Notes: generated by a model not told the origin, from the sequence alone. 40,622 nt of DNA from Mucidula mucida (GCA_015501055.1 JADNYV010000308.1:1-40622), one strand, 5' to 3'; counted from the first letter of the stretch, positions 1 to 10,878 are shown. Made by a program: numbers and translations.

Positions 1-235
1 TCCTCGTGGACTGCACTTATCCACCGCCTCAAAAAGGCAACTTGAGGCTACTTGACATCCACAGGAACATTCCCACTTCACTGGGGGATATCAATTTGAC
101 GATTCTCATTGGTCCTATTCGAACGCGTCCACTCCCCATTGTCCTCGGTGGACTGCACTTATCCACCCACTCGAAAAGGCAACGTAAGGCCGTTGACCTC
201 ACTTCCTAAGATATTCATGGGTCCTATTCAGTGTT
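1..235. repeat. Degenerate ~141-base direct repeat
   Basis: A stretch containing GGACTGCACTTATCCACC occurs near base 8 and again near base 149, both followed by a similar AAAAGGCAAC segment. A related GGTCCTATTC element occurs near 111 and 218. This indicates two diverged tandem units about 141 bases apart, possibly continuing left of the window. No gene is evident here. Confidence 0.55.
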
Positions 236-2228
236 ACTTTCAATGATTGCGACCACTCGTTGGCGGCAGTCTTCCTGATTGGTTTGAAAATGGTGATTGC
301 CGCGAACGCGTCTACGTATCAGCAAGCTTACCCTGCCATTGCTCAACAACACATCCCATGATTCCTGAAGATGCACAACGGGGGACAAGTCGCGAAGATG
401 CACCCAGAGCGGGAAGTCACCCACAGGACAACGCCAGCTCTTTGAATGTATCCCATATCTCTCCGATGGCCTGAGACCGTAGCGTACTTCCTATCCATTG
501 TCCACTCCTCCAATCATTGTTCACTCGTCCAACGCAGTCCATTTAGAAACATACTCTCATCACGTCAGTTCTGCTACAAGGCGCGCTCCGAACACGAGGA
601 CGCATCCTCTTCCAAGGGCATGATTCGCTATCTCGATACGTCTTTTGAAACTTGGTATGCGTCACATATATGGCCGCCTCAACGGTTGTTCAGTCTTCAT
701 CATCACCTGTATCGCACTCTTTCATCTCTTGTGCACCGTTACTAGTTAGCCTCTGTCGCTGCGGATTGCTCGACATTTATTTAACAGTTCACGATGACTC
801 GCGCGGAACATTTCGATATCTTGAATTTTGAACGGCTAACTCCTACAACACACACGGAACCGGTAGGTACATTCATACTTTTGGTCGGCCTACAGCCTTA
901 AGCCGGGGCGCTGTAGAAGTGTAGGTTCGCGTCTCGTGGATTTGTCCGAATCGAGACATAAATCCAGTAAAAAAGGAACACCAATGGATAATTACAAGCA
1001 GTACATAAAATCGTAGAAACAAGGAACGTAGACAAGAAAACCAAACCGAAATGTGTGTGCCATATCCGAGTGATATCGCTGTATTTCGACACAACGTTTG
1101 CCCCAATCACTTCTCACTGTCGATTTCTTTGACCCATCTTCTATCCAAGTCTCTTCCCTCCTATCGGTTTTCTATCGCCGCGCACGATATTCGTTCCTGT
1201 TTGACCATTCTGTTTTACCCACTGAGAGACGCCCATTCGTAAGTCCTGGAAGAGGACTTGGCTAGCACATGAGCTGAACTACCTGTAGCATACTCTGACA
1301 TACGCAGACCGAGCTTCACAGCAAAGCCGGGCCCGGCGGGAGCCATCATAGCTTTAACAGCAAAAGTCGGTGCGGACATCATGACCTACGTTGGTTTTGA
1401 GCGACCAGCTGTGATCCAACAATATTCAGGTTCTCGCCGCCCAACTTGAAGTCAGCTGTTGGTCCGATGGCAAACCATGGCGATACAGTAGAAAATCGAA
1501 GAAACAAACTCGCCTTGTGAACGATAGTAGAAAACGCCTCGGGCCGTATCCTTTCACGCGCAAGCGACGACAGTCAAAGAAGAAGAGCATGCGAAGATAA
1601 ACGTAAATGCTCTCTGTACCATGTACAGGAGATGATGTGATAAAACTAAATGGTGATCCAGTACGGGAGCGAAGCGTACTGTACGATTCAGTGTACTAGC
1701 GGCTACCGCGTGACGTCTTGATAAGCTAGCGGAGGGTTGAGATCTATGTCGCTGTACAGGAAGCCAGCCTACATTTATCGAACGGAGCGGTCGTCCCGAA
1801 GTACAACGAGGCCAGGAAAATCGAAATGTAATCTCCGGATAGAAATATTCTGTAGCCATGTAGTGCATATATTGCTTTGCATACTTAGTGAGAAACCGAG
1901 TAGATTTTCACGCCACTGATCCCGTTACGAGCCATAAGCTTTCCGGAGGCGGATTATGAGAAGTTTGATATTCACCAGCAGAATCTCGCGGGTTGGCAAC
2001 TTACAGCAATGGAGATGAGGCAAAAAGGTTGTGATGCCTGGTGATGTCCACCGATGGTGGAAAGTGAATGCGTAGAATCGTTCATTGATCAAGGTGCAGG
2101 TTGGCATCTCCGCTATGGGTTTCTGGCGGATTGTCACAGTCGGATGGGGACAAATTTGACGCGGTCCTGCCGCCTTCCCTTTCCAGGATACGATGTTATG
2201 TATATGAAGATTTATTTGTCGAAATGCA
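236..2228. other. No recognisable gene
   Basis: Open frames here are short, on both strands, without splice-consistent extension or any motif I recognise. The sequence reads as intergenic DNA downstream of the minus-strand KGD4 gene. I see no RNA gene and no transposon end. Confidence 0.5.
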
Positions 2229-2598
2229 CTACCACTTGGAAGCGCCCCCACTCTGGTAAACAGTCAACGATTAACTTTAAATGATAAAGTCGGGAATATA
2301 CCTCTATTGCAGTCATCTCGTCCGCGCTCAGCTCCCGCATCCAGAACCGTTTTGGCGCATCCCAGAATTCGCTGAATATCGCGGGTCCCGCAGAGGATTT
2401 CGAAGGGCCGTGTTCTGGCACGGATTTGGAGAAGCCGGCGGGTAGAGGCACGCCAGCAGGATGGGCGTGTGGTGGTGTAGGGCCTGATATGGCTGAGCAA
2501 GTGAGGGCGGCAAATGCGCTGTACATACCAGAGGGCCATGTTCGCTTTCCAATAAATTTGATGAGAGGGGTGTACGCTCGACGCGCAGACGGATGCAT
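2229..2598 (-). CDS. KGD4: KGD4/MRPS36-family subunit of 2-oxoglutarate dehydrogenase
   Basis: Two exons, complement(2229..2252, 2302..2598), give a 106-residue protein. The 49-nt intron 2253-2301 is phase 0, GT-AG. In this family the small mitochondrial protein tethers the E3 subunit (lipoamide dehydrogenase) to the E1-E2 core of 2-oxoglutarate dehydrogenase; it was first named mitochondrial ribosomal protein Ymr31/MRPS36. Two family landmarks are visible. An N-terminal TPLIKFIGKR segment (residues 10-19) matches the TPLI(R/K)F motif. The C-terminal part reads AIFSEFWDAPKRFW, then DEMTAIE joined across the intron to SGGASKW, matching the family ending (E-x3-I-x-[RS]GG). The middle is Pro/Ala-rich and variable, as expected. 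The ATG at 2598 places the conserved motif at the usual distance from the N-terminus. The gene stands alone. The family call rests on motif recall, not a search, but both termini fit. Confidence 0.85.
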
Positions 2599-3430
2599 AG
2601 TCGATGATGGTGGTAAACGGAAGAGAGTTAATGAGCGGTGGCTGTGCCGGACGGATGCGGCCCGACCACGGTGATCCTTGGTCCAGCTTGGCTTTTAACA
2701 GGCTTTCACTCACTCTTAGAGTATCTGAACAGTGCCACCGTTCTCCAAGACGGTCGAACACAGAAACCTCTGACAGGACTCCGATTGGGTGCTGCTCTTT
2801 TGTTGACATTTGCAGTAATGACAATCTCGCCACAATCCGACAGCGCCGCCATCATAGGATTCGACGAAAAAATGCGGCGCTAACACCACGCATGCTGCCT
2901 CAACGTAATACTTCTATGATAGGAAGGCGAGCATTCATCATTTCCCAATTGTCCATTTGTAGATAGACAATGAAAAATCTCCATCTCTGACTTTCTGACA
3001 CAAGATCAAAAAATTGCATCCAGGAATGCTGTACCGTCAAATTTTTGCACCACCGAAATTAAATCAATAGCTTTCGCGAAGACAAATCTGGTACTTGACA
3101 GTGTGGGTCCAGCCGACATCAGAAATAGATCCTTGTTTGCTAGTCAGTATCGGCGCACCTGCCTGGGATTATGGAGCGCGACAATGGAGTTATACTTCCA
3201 TTCGTGCGGTGCAGGACTTCAATTCCACACAATAAGATATGGAACCAGGAAATGTGCAATACTGCTCACCGACGACTTTCTAGGCCGCCACAAAACGCCC
3301 AGGGACAACTGACACAGGCGCCTGATGCTGAACGAACTCCGCCCTCCACCATCATCTCTACATTCTTCTGGAAGTCCTTCCTTTTGTCCATTCTCAGCTT
3401 ACCCCCACAGGAACCAAAAGAGCTATGGGA
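2599..3430. other. No recognisable gene; upstream region of KGD4
   Basis: This holds the 5' flank of KGD4. Several open frames overlap on both strands, the longest about 189 codons opposite KGD4. None shows splice sites in register or a known motif, so I treat them as chance. Confidence 0.45.
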
Positions 3431-3438
3431 TATATAAG
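3431..3438 (+). promoter_or_regulatory. TATA box
   Basis: TATATAAG lies 72 bases before the GTG at 3503 that begins a signal-peptide-like reading frame, which is typical TATA-to-start spacing for this window. Confidence 0.45.
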
Positions 3439-3502
3439 GGCGGGTGCTGGCGCCTTTCTTTCTTCAGTTCCTCCATCTCATCTACCGATTTCTCTCTCCA
3501 TA

Positions 3503-3599
3503 GTGCAGAAGCTCTCGACGGCGCTCGCCGTTAAGGTTCTGTCCTTCGCATCTTGCGCGGCTCTGGCTGGCGCCGCCGCCATACATCCCCGGATTCGGA
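3503..3599 (+). pseudogene. Possible start-codon-lost secreted protein, first exon
   Basis: Reading from GTG at 3503 gives (V)QKLSTALAVKVLSFASC followed by AALAGAAAIHPRIR. This is a textbook signal peptide: short charged start, hydrophobic core, small residues before the cleavage point. It ends at a plausible donor, GGAG|GTAGGC, at 3600. A TATA box sits upstream. However, the expected ATG reads GTG. A possible acceptor (AATTCAG, ending 3750) leads into a short frame ending TGA near 3843, but I do not recognise that part. Either the start codon mutated, or one base is wrong, or this is chance. The product cannot be named. Confidence 0.3.
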
Positions 3600-4890
3600 G
3601 GTAGGCGATTACCGTCCGCGCGTCCCCTTGTCGTGGGCCTCTGGGCTTGAACCCCACAAAGAACGCGTTAACTATTCATTACATACATTGCTTATGATCG
3701 GTCCGTCGCATTTCTCCGCCTCTAAACGTTACCTGCTCATCCTCAATTCAGCTGCCGCCCGTACGTCATCCCGCCGTGGCGCGGATTTTTCTCTGATGTA
3801 TATTCAGACTGCCAAGTGCACTCCGACACCAACCCCCGCCGTTGATCGACGAAAGAGGTTCCACCCAACGAACGTCCAACTTGCTCCGTGTAGCATGCGA
3901 CGACATTTATCCACCGGGCCTCTGGCTGTCTTTCTCGGCTGAACCCCCGTCGATGAGTGCGCGCACCCAACAACCCGCGACATTGTGATGTCATGTGTGG
4001 CAGCAGGCGAGAGCGGAAATATGCGCTGTAAGTCGATAGGCTTGCGTATGAAGTTTCTTCGATTCTGAACTTTGTAGATCCTGCAGATGACACAAACCAA
4101 CAAACACTCTTTTAAGTTTTGACTCCTCATGCTGTATGCTAATCCTTGGTAGAGCGCTCTACACTCGCCGAAAAAGGCGTTTATTCTTATAACGACAGCG
4201 ACAACCATCCTCGTCTCCCGCTCAAATTGTCCTCGACAATACATGCTCAACGTTACTCCGATTACCTTCAATCAACATAGAGGAAACGCACGGTTCCATG
4301 GCCACCGCCCTTTGAAAGGTGTGTTGGATCTTACGTTAATATCGAAAATCGGGTCTGATTGTCGTCGCAGGTAGTCAACAGACTTTCTTTTCTTTGTTCC
4401 TCGTCTTGTAAGAGAGTGAACGCAACTCCGGTCGTCGTCAACGCTTTCCGGCGCTTGCTTTACCCCTTCGTACGTCTCGACATCGCTCATAAAGGACACT
4501 CGATTTAATGCACTGGGTGGACACGACCAAATAGCACTGTATGCCGAATACCTCTGCCTACCCCAGACTTTCGCCCAATGTGATGTACGGCTGCAAGGGG
4601 GACAGTAATTTTGTAGAAAATAGTTCCCGGGGGATATCGTGCTCCCTTGTCGTGGGCCCCGGGCTTGAGGGCCAGGCTGTAAGCCAACTAAAAGCACGAG
4701 TATGTTTGAGTTGGGCTATATAGTGTCTCTTTGAGAATGCTCTCAAGTTGTTAATATGACTGCTCGAATTTCAAGCATTCTTAGTACGGCTGGTTGACCG
4801 AAACATTCTTTGCGGTGGGTGCTTTCCCGCCACTCTCAAGATTTGGCCGCCAGGCCGATCACAGACATTCCCAGCTTTCTTCTGTCCCTC
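3600..4890. other. No recognisable gene; promoter region of P1
   Basis: Overlapping minus-strand frames (3743-4093, 3804-4271, 4272-4697) show no motif. A short direct repeat, CTTGTCGTGGGCC followed by a GGGCTTGA core, occurs near 3624 and 4647. TATATA at 4717-4722 may belong to the P1 promoter but is about 170 bases from its ATG. Confidence 0.4.
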
Positions 4891-5605
4891 ATGATGGACA
4901 AATCAACCTCGAAACAGGCGAACACCAATCCCGACTCGAATGCAGATCTCTCCTCGCCACCACCAGCCCCTTCTTGGCCGCCCACTGGCTTTATCCAAGT
5001 TACTTACGTCCTCTCGCTTTCCCTCATATTCTTGTATTTCGGCATCATCATCCTATCTGAATGCCCTCTCACCGTGTCCCTATTCCCTAATCTCATCCCC
5101 ACTGCTGTCACGCAGGTGCTCACATTGGTACTGGTCAGCCTCACTGGTAACTCCTTCGCTGCGACTTTCTGTGTATACATACTCTTTCTCTGTTCCATCT
5201 ATAGTGCGTACTACCCCTCTTTGGGACCTCCTATGCTAATTTGACCCAGGTCCGCTATTTTACTTGCCCTGCGCAACGCAGAGTGTCGTTAGGCTAGGTA
5301 TTGTGTGGTTCTATAGCACGTTTGCCTTTTTCTTGGTGGTGATTATCACTGAGGAGCGTGAGTCGGGGTCGAGGAAGGGTGCTATAACTTCAGTACTGGA
5401 AGGATTTTTGTGTGACTGGGGGACGTTCATCATTGCTGCAGGGTTATCTTTGAGGCGCGCGGCGGAATGGATGAAACTTCGGAGCGAGATCATGTTAGCT
5501 GAGGAGCAGCGCCGGCATGATGAGTATGCCCATGAGCTCTCGTCGGCTTTGCCCGTTGGTGTCTTCCCATGTTTTCTAGTTGAATGCTCAAGGGCTATTT
5601 TATAG
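4891..5605 (+). CDS. Small multi-TM membrane protein, family P (copy P1)
   Basis: Exons 4891-5203 and 5250-5605 with a 46-nt phase-1 intron (donor GTGCGT, acceptor CCCAG) encode 222 residues. ATG 4891 is followed directly by ATG 4894; the paralogue P3 keeps only the second, so either may be used. The N-terminus is polar and Pro/Ser-rich (to about residue 33). Hydrophobic segments follow near 34-56, 70-105, 116-137 and 155-172. A charged, probably cytoplasmic C-terminal tail contains EEQRRHDEYAHE. The motif LPCA-x(5)-R right after the intron is shared with P2 (LPCA-x(5)-R) and P3 (LPC). All three genes keep the intron at the same place and phase, so this is a real family. I do not recognise it; function unknown. 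Confidence 0.7.
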
Positions 5606-6445
5606 AGCTACGTGAATACTAGGTCGGCCAACCCGGACATCGACAGGAGCCGTCCCATAGCTCAGACGGTGTAGGTGGCGATGCCATGCTATCACCCGCC
5701 TCTGTTCGTTTCCAGACTTTCTACAGTAAATTCTAGTATAGAGATCACTCTGCTTTTTACGACTCGGGCCAACTATTGTCGTCCTGGAGATTTGGGAAGG
5801 TCGCAACTCACCGACGCTGGAATATGCACGAGAAACTGCCAGAACATCGAACACAGAACGACTTGGAAGCACACGCAGAAACTGTACAAATTCTCTACAC
5901 ACGTGGTGTGTTTTTCCGCCATTGGCCACCGCCTCGCGAGGCCATGATATGAACACTGGCAGGTACGCAGTAGTTAAAGGTCGTCTCTCATTCAGATTGA
6001 GTGGTGTCTTCTCTCATTGACATCAATGGATGGAACGTTTGAGAGCTAATGCACGTTCGAAGGCAACTATCTCACCAGCAACTGATTGAGAATGACGCAA
6101 ATGATTTTCCGCGTAATGAACAAGTGACCGCGACATAGGACATGGAGCCTGGTGACCCCCCATATGTAATCTCGACGTCTGCGTGGAACACCACAATGGT
6201 AGGCCTTCGACAAGGAACGAAGGCCCATGACTATGCTACTGAGTAGGAAGATATCTGAGCGCAGGATTGTGCACGAAGAGCATACGGGACATTTCAGTGA
6301 GCTGTGACATGCCTACCCTCCATCCCTCAGTCGATACTCTGGTTACGGAAGAGCCTGCTTTGAGTGGGTGTCCTTTCAGCTGTCTCCGAGATGCCCTTTG
6401 GCGTGGACATGTACAATGAAGAACGTGCGGCGACAGAGACCAGCA
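5606..6445. other. No recognisable gene
   Basis: Nothing here supports a coding exon. A tRNA-like A-box (TAGCTCAGACGGT, near 5657) was considered and rejected. The right end is the promoter of the small secreted protein gene. Confidence 0.45.
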
Positions 6446-6453
6446 TATAAAAG
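6446..6453 (+). promoter_or_regulatory. TATA box
   Basis: TATAAAAG lies 83 bases before the ATG at 6529 of the small secreted protein gene. Confidence 0.7.
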
Positions 6454-6528
6454 CTACCTTGATGGACTGGTGCAACACCATCCAAACACCGGAGCTTACT
6501 ACTATCTTACTCAACAGCAATCTTCACC

Positions 6529-6907
6529 ATGCAGCTACTCCTCATCGTCAAGATCTCCTTGATCTTTGCCGGTCTCGTATATGCCATCCCCGCTCCCGGG
6601 ACCATCGTGTTAGTGTCCTGTCCTGTGCGTGCTCACAGGTGTGATGTTCACCGTCTTCAGTGCGCGCGGTGACTGGGAGGACTGCGGCGACGAAGGCTAT
6701 CAGACTGGCTACGAGGTTGGGTGCGAACTAGCAGGAGGAGGGGATAGGAAACGTGAAGTGTACGGCCCTTCACTCACGCACGAACGCGACTGACCTAGAA
6801 ACTCTAGAGAAGGGCAACAGCTCGAGTGCACTGGATCTCCCCTTGGAGATGCGTATAACGAGGGATTTAACAAAGGCTTCAATGTTGGAGCCGGTCTCTG
6901 TCGGTAA
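6529..6907 (+). CDS. Small secreted protein with duplicated GY/GF motif
   Basis: Exons 6529-6608, 6661-6757 and 6821-6907 (introns 52 and 63 nt; donors GTTAGT and GTGTAC; a CTGAC branch site lies in the second) encode 87 residues. The first ~20 residues (MQLLLIVKISLIFAGLVYA) form a clear signal peptide, followed by a possible cleavage near IPAPG. The mature part has two similar halves, GDEGYQTGYEVGC (exon 2) and GDAYNEGFNKGFNVGAGLC (exon 3), that is GD-x(2-4)-EG[YF]xxG[YF]xVG. It carries four cysteines in total. The start has a good context (TTCACCATGC) and a TATA box. Splicing is inferred: without it the frame closes after about 47 residues, whereas the spliced product has a coherent repeat. 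I do not recognise a named family; an extracellular role is inferred only from the signal peptide. Confidence 0.65.
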
Positions 6908-7611
6908 GGCAGTCAAAGAGACAACATCCGGTATTTTTCTCATATTCTGTTCGCAGTATCAGTGGTCCTCGCGAGATAGACGAAAAGAAATGGAGTCTTT
7001 GCTTGAATTTTTTGTAATTCTAGATTGTGCAGTATCCACTGCTTCAATCAACTTGTTCTTGTTCTTGTTTTCAAAAAATGGCATAAGATCGACACCACTA
7101 GAAGCAGTTTTTAGATTTACCACAGAAGATAGAGGATCTGGCTTTGGCCAATTCCTAGAACGCGGAAGGCCTAGTACAGTGTTGCTTGAGCTTCAATATT
7201 CGCCAACTTGAATTTAGGCAAACGCGCGCACTGGAGAAACGGAAAGGTTTGAAGTCGCTTTCTTGAAAGAGGCAGACGGACAGGTTTTGACGCGAGTTGA
7301 AGTACCTGATCAGAACCGCGATCGAAGTCATCGGACTGACTTTACCTCTTACCACCGCAAGAGACGTACGGGTGATGGCTTATGTCGTCATCGCGTGCGC
7401 ACCTCTTGCGGCCAGTCGGTCCTGTGGGCCAATCGGCTGTTTAACAACAACAACAACAACAACCATTACAGCAACACTACGAGCAGGCGCGCCCAGCGAC
7501 GACCAAGAGCTATCGGTGTCTCCCTGTCTATACCTACCTAACCAGCTGGCTGTAAAAAGGGATCCCTGTCGAACAGGAATATCGATGGAGTCGCCCATTG
7601 TAGTGATTTTG
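6908..7611. other. No recognisable gene
   Basis: Open frames are present but unsupported. The stretch just before the REV1 remnant contains an (AAC) microsatellite that can be read as a glutamine run in one frame. I cannot show it belongs to REV1. Confidence 0.4.
7443..7463 (+). repeat. (AAC)7 microsatellite
   Basis: Seven perfect AAC units. Confidence 0.9.
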
Positions 7612-7967
7612 GCGAAACGCGCCATGCTACAGATCTAAAACTTGACATTCGATTTTTTGGGGGCTGGCCTATTTAGCGGCTTGACTACGTACGTGCGTGT
7701 CGGTCCATTGAGCTTACCACCATTTAGATACACTTCTAGACGTCGCCGTCAGTGCGCAAGCTAAATGTGTCTCATGGTGACGTGTAATAGCCTCACCTTC
7801 AAGTCAGCAATGGCCTACTGTATATTTCTCTCTATGACGACGCACAGGATCTGCAGGACACATATCCAGACTTGTTCCCTCACGCTTGCTTAAATTCGTC
7901 AATTCCAAACATGAAAGTTGTTCGTCCAGGATGGCTCGTTGATAGCCTTTTACCTTGGCAGGACTAA
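7612..7967 (+). pseudogene. REV1: REV1 N-terminal/BRCT remnant
   Basis: REV1 is the deoxycytidyl transferase of translesion synthesis; fungal copies start with an AKRAKLQIQN-like motif and then a BRCT domain. Here, in order but in shifting frames, one reads AKRAMLQI then a stop (7612-7638), LFSGLTTYV (about 7670-7696), HIQTCSLTLA then a stop then IRQFQ (7861-7908), and after a one-base shift MKVVRPGWLVDS, then LLPWQD and a stop (7911-7967). These match the REV1 order: KRAKLQIQN, LFxGLxIYVNG, THIIxxxLTPxK, KVVRPxWLVDSxxxGxLLPWxDY. Stops, frameshifts and a loss of about four residues before LLPW show it is dead. No polymerase domain follows; the sequence runs into an unrelated membrane-protein remnant. 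Identification is from motif recall. Confidence 0.55.
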
Positions 7968-8021
7968 GTATACCCAGTTCCAGATTGATTGCGCCGACAG
8001 TCCGGATCCGGACTGGAAGAT

Positions 8022-8240
8022 CAGTGTACATTTGGTTCTGGTGAGTGCACTGCCTAGCTATGGCGTTCGTATTTGCACTGCTGTGTTCTCTTTGGGCGCA
8101 GCTGGATGGCTGCTGATGCACACGCTGTATCCTTGATGGCTGAAGTAGGCAAGCAAATTCTCCGCCTTCGGTGGCACTGATTTTCCGCACTAGTCGCCTG
8201 CGGGATCGTCATAACAGGCATTGTGAATCAGAGCGGCGCG
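8022..8240 (+). pseudogene. Fragment of a seven-TM protein (relative of Q)
   Basis: This stretch aligns with an interior part of the minus-strand gene Q. TTTGGTTCTG|GTGAGTGC corresponds to the Q exon 1 end and donor. TCTCTTTGGGCGCAGCTGG corresponds to Q exon 2. GTCGCCTGCGGGATCGT and CAGAGCGGCGCG correspond to the start of Q exon 3. Frames are broken and the ends are missing, so it is a dead fragment in the opposite orientation to Q. Confidence 0.6.
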
Positions 8241-8894
8241 GCCTCGCACACCTGGTGCGGTACTGTTGTGTGCTCATTTTCTCGCAGGTATGTCTAACTA
8301 CAAGGGAGTCTTCTGGGAGAGCATCAAGAAAACAATGAGCGCTACTGAGAGAGAGTTTAGAATGGTACAACAGAACGTCCACATCAATTGTACAAGCTCC
8401 GATCACCGCCCGTCGTCCTCTTTCTTTTCTCCCCTCACCTTCATTCAACAACATCTTCCCCTCTGTTGTCCTCGGCTTTAACCAGGCTTTAACGGAGGCG
8501 CTCGTAGACTGCCGCCGCCCGGATCACAGGGCGGAGATTATTTGAAATTGACGAGGTCGAGAAAGAGTTCGAAGGCTAGGCAGAACGAGAAACTAGGTGC
8601 TACAGCCGCTAGCAAACGGCTTCACGATGTCATGGGGGAACGGATAACACAGTTATTTTAATGATTGCGTTGCAACAATTGCGTCGGATACGGTCGTCTT
8701 GTGATCTACACCGCCGCGACCCTATCCACTCTTGTTTTTCGCCATCCACGTCTCTTTCGCCCGCCCTGCTATAGTCTGCATACAAGCTCGCTCCTTCCCG
8801 AAATAGCACGCTCCTCACCACTTGGAGTGTAGGACGACTTAACGGACCCTCCTTTTGAATTTCATCCATTCATTCATTTACCGCCGACGCGTCC
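8241..8894. other. No recognisable gene; upstream region of the FHA-RING gene
   Basis: Short frames without recognisable motifs. No TATA box is obvious before the ATG at 8895. Confidence 0.4.
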
Positions 8895-10623
8895 ATGGCT
8901 TCGGCGCCTACAACACCTGTGGACCATGCCGGACAACAATCGCGCCCTGCTGCCCTCCTTGGTCTTCTCCGGACACGCAGCAAGAGCCGCAGCCACAAAC
9001 GCGGTATATCCACCCCGGAACCACCATCCCCAAATCCTCCCCTAATGCCATCCTCTGCGCGTGGTCGTCGTGGCGGACAGAGTATGGGCGGTGACGCGGG
9101 ATGGACCATAATTCAAGGTCCCATCAGCCCGCCCTCCTCTGCGAATGGTTTCGGCGAGAGTCGCCCGACTCAGCGTATCCGCCTCGTGCCGCACCTTGAC
9201 ACCCGCCGCGCCTACACCTTTGGTGCCATCGTGCGCAATCTGCGTCCGGGTGGTGCGCCGGTTGTTATGGGTCGATTTGAGGGCCAGGCTGTAGGTACGG
9301 ACAATGCGAACGGTACGATGACGACTGGGAAGATTGCGTTCAAATCGAAAGTGGTGTCCCGCGCGCACGCTGAGCTGTGGATGGACAATGGGGGCTCTGT
9401 GCTGGTTAGGGATACAAAGTCGGCAAGTGGGACGTTTCTGAATCGGTCTAGGCTCAGCCAAGTGGATACGGAGAGCAAGTGGTTTCCATTGGCTGATGGG
9501 GATATACTTCAACTTGGTGTTGATTATCAGGGAGGGCTGGAGGATGCGTATAAGGCTGTCAAGATACGTGTTGAGATTGGACGAGAGCCGGAGACGGCGT
9601 TTGAGTGAGTGGTATTCTCAATATTTCTTTCTTGTCTGATTTTTTTGTTTAGTACGAGTGCGCTACGTGCGCTGAACGCGTTGGCGAAATCAGAATCTCA
9701 ACCCTCGACCGAGAGAATCGTCCCGGACTGTTGTATATGTATGTGAGCCACTTCCATTCAATTTATCGTCTGACCATGATTGTTCAGGTCTTTGCGGCAT
9801 CTCCGTTCGCCAAGCGCTCTTCACAACGCCGTGCTGTCACACGTTCCATTTTAGATGCATTCGTCCCCTCATCGACGCCGTGCCCAAGACGCCGATGCTC
9901 ACATGCCCCGTCTGTCGCACCGAGTCGAATCTCGATGAGGAAGTCGAAGACCACGCCCAAGAGGCCCGCCTTCCCCCGACACCCATTATTCCCGAAGAAG
10001 AAGAGGACCGCGGTCGTCCCATCTCGCGGGTGCTCCCTTCGCCAGAGTCACCAGTAGGACAGGAATGGCGCCGCCAGATGACCGCTCACCCCCCGGAAGC
10101 GCAGGCGAGCCCGTCTGTACCCATTGCTCCTGTACACGCGCCGTCCGTCCCGGTGCGACCTATGGCGAGAGCGCACTCGATTGGACGAGCACGACCGCCA
10201 CCTGAAGGGCGTCTGCTTTCGCGGGCTCCATCCGCATCGCGCGGTCTCCCTTCCAACCCAGCGAGTAAACGTCCTCCTCGTATCACGCACGCCGACATGC
10301 TCCCTGTCGGTGCTGCAGTACCAGCCATCCATGCTCCACCGCTACCTCCCTCGCCTTCACCTCAGACTCCGCCCACATCACCTCCGTCACCGCTACCGAA
10401 CCCGGCGCTGGGAGGAAATTGGCTGAGAGAGATGGAGCTGATGCAAAGGCATTCGCAGTATATTGTGTCCAAGCCTGCTACCAAGTCTAGCAAGGACAAA
10501 GAGAAGGAAAAGGAGAAGGAGAAGACCGATGAGATGGGCAGGAGTACGAGTTTGAGGAGGAAGGGGACGTGGACGCGCTTGTTAAGAGCGCAGAACGCGA
10601 GTCCGGCGGATGGGAGTTTTTAG
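8895..10623 (+). CDS. dma1: FHA-RING E3 ubiquitin ligase, Dma1-like
   Basis: Exons 8895-9604, 9653-9738 and 9788-10623 (introns 48 and 49 nt) encode 543 residues. An FHA domain spans about residues 105-225: VMGRFEG (Arg127), SRAHAEL (about 155-161) and SASGTFLN (176-183) are the phosphothreonine-binding signatures. A RING follows: Cys263-x2-Cys266, Cys281-x-His283-x2-His286-x2-Cys289, Cys305-x2-Cys308. The second intron splits the RING codon for Cys268. The FHA-then-RING order and the RING sequence (CICLCGI, HFRCIRPL, CPVCR) match fungal Dma1/Dma2 ligases, which act in the spindle-position checkpoint and septation. The C-terminal half is long, Pro/Ser-rich and probably disordered, ending in a Lys/Glu-rich stretch (KDKEKEKEKEK). 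This makes it longer than yeast Dma proteins. ATG at 8895 has a good context (TCCATGG). Role inferred from family. Confidence 0.9.
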
Positions 10624-10878
10624 TGGTGCGGGAAGCGCGTATTCCGAATACATTACAGTTTAATCTTTTTTTGTTGTTGTCCTTCTTTTGATACCCGTCT
10701 ATCATTCAGCGCAATTTACTGTACTACACTCGGCCGTTCCTCATAGGGACTTTATGCCGATTCTACCTACCTACCTACATACTGTTTTTGTTTTCGTAGT
10801 CAAAGACATTATCATCTGGTCAGACGTGGCGCTCTCAGAGCGTAAGTCCTTCATAATTAAATTCCTGTAATCTCCCAG

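Noticed and set aside
2264..2833. 189-codon minus-strand frame overlapping KGD4
   Set aside because: It is a shadow frame of KGD4 and its upstream flank; the KGD4 frame carries the family motifs.
4140..4200. GGTAGAGCGCTC resembling a tRNA D-arm
   Set aside because: No T-arm consensus follows and no cloverleaf can be drawn.
4272..4697. 141-codon minus-strand frame
   Set aside because: No motif, no good start context, no splice support.
5645..5720. tRNA-like A box (TAGCTCAGACGGT) and a GTTCGTTTCC stretch 50 bases on
   Set aside because: Acceptor and D stems do not pair and the B box has several mismatches to GGTTCGANTCC.
4666..9296. 17-base identity TTGAGGGCCAGGCTGTA at about 4667 and 9279
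   Set aside because: Not extended on either side; close to what chance allows in 40 kb.
9042..9512. 156-codon minus-strand frame opposite the FHA domain
   Set aside because: Antisense shadow of a well-supported FHA-RING gene.
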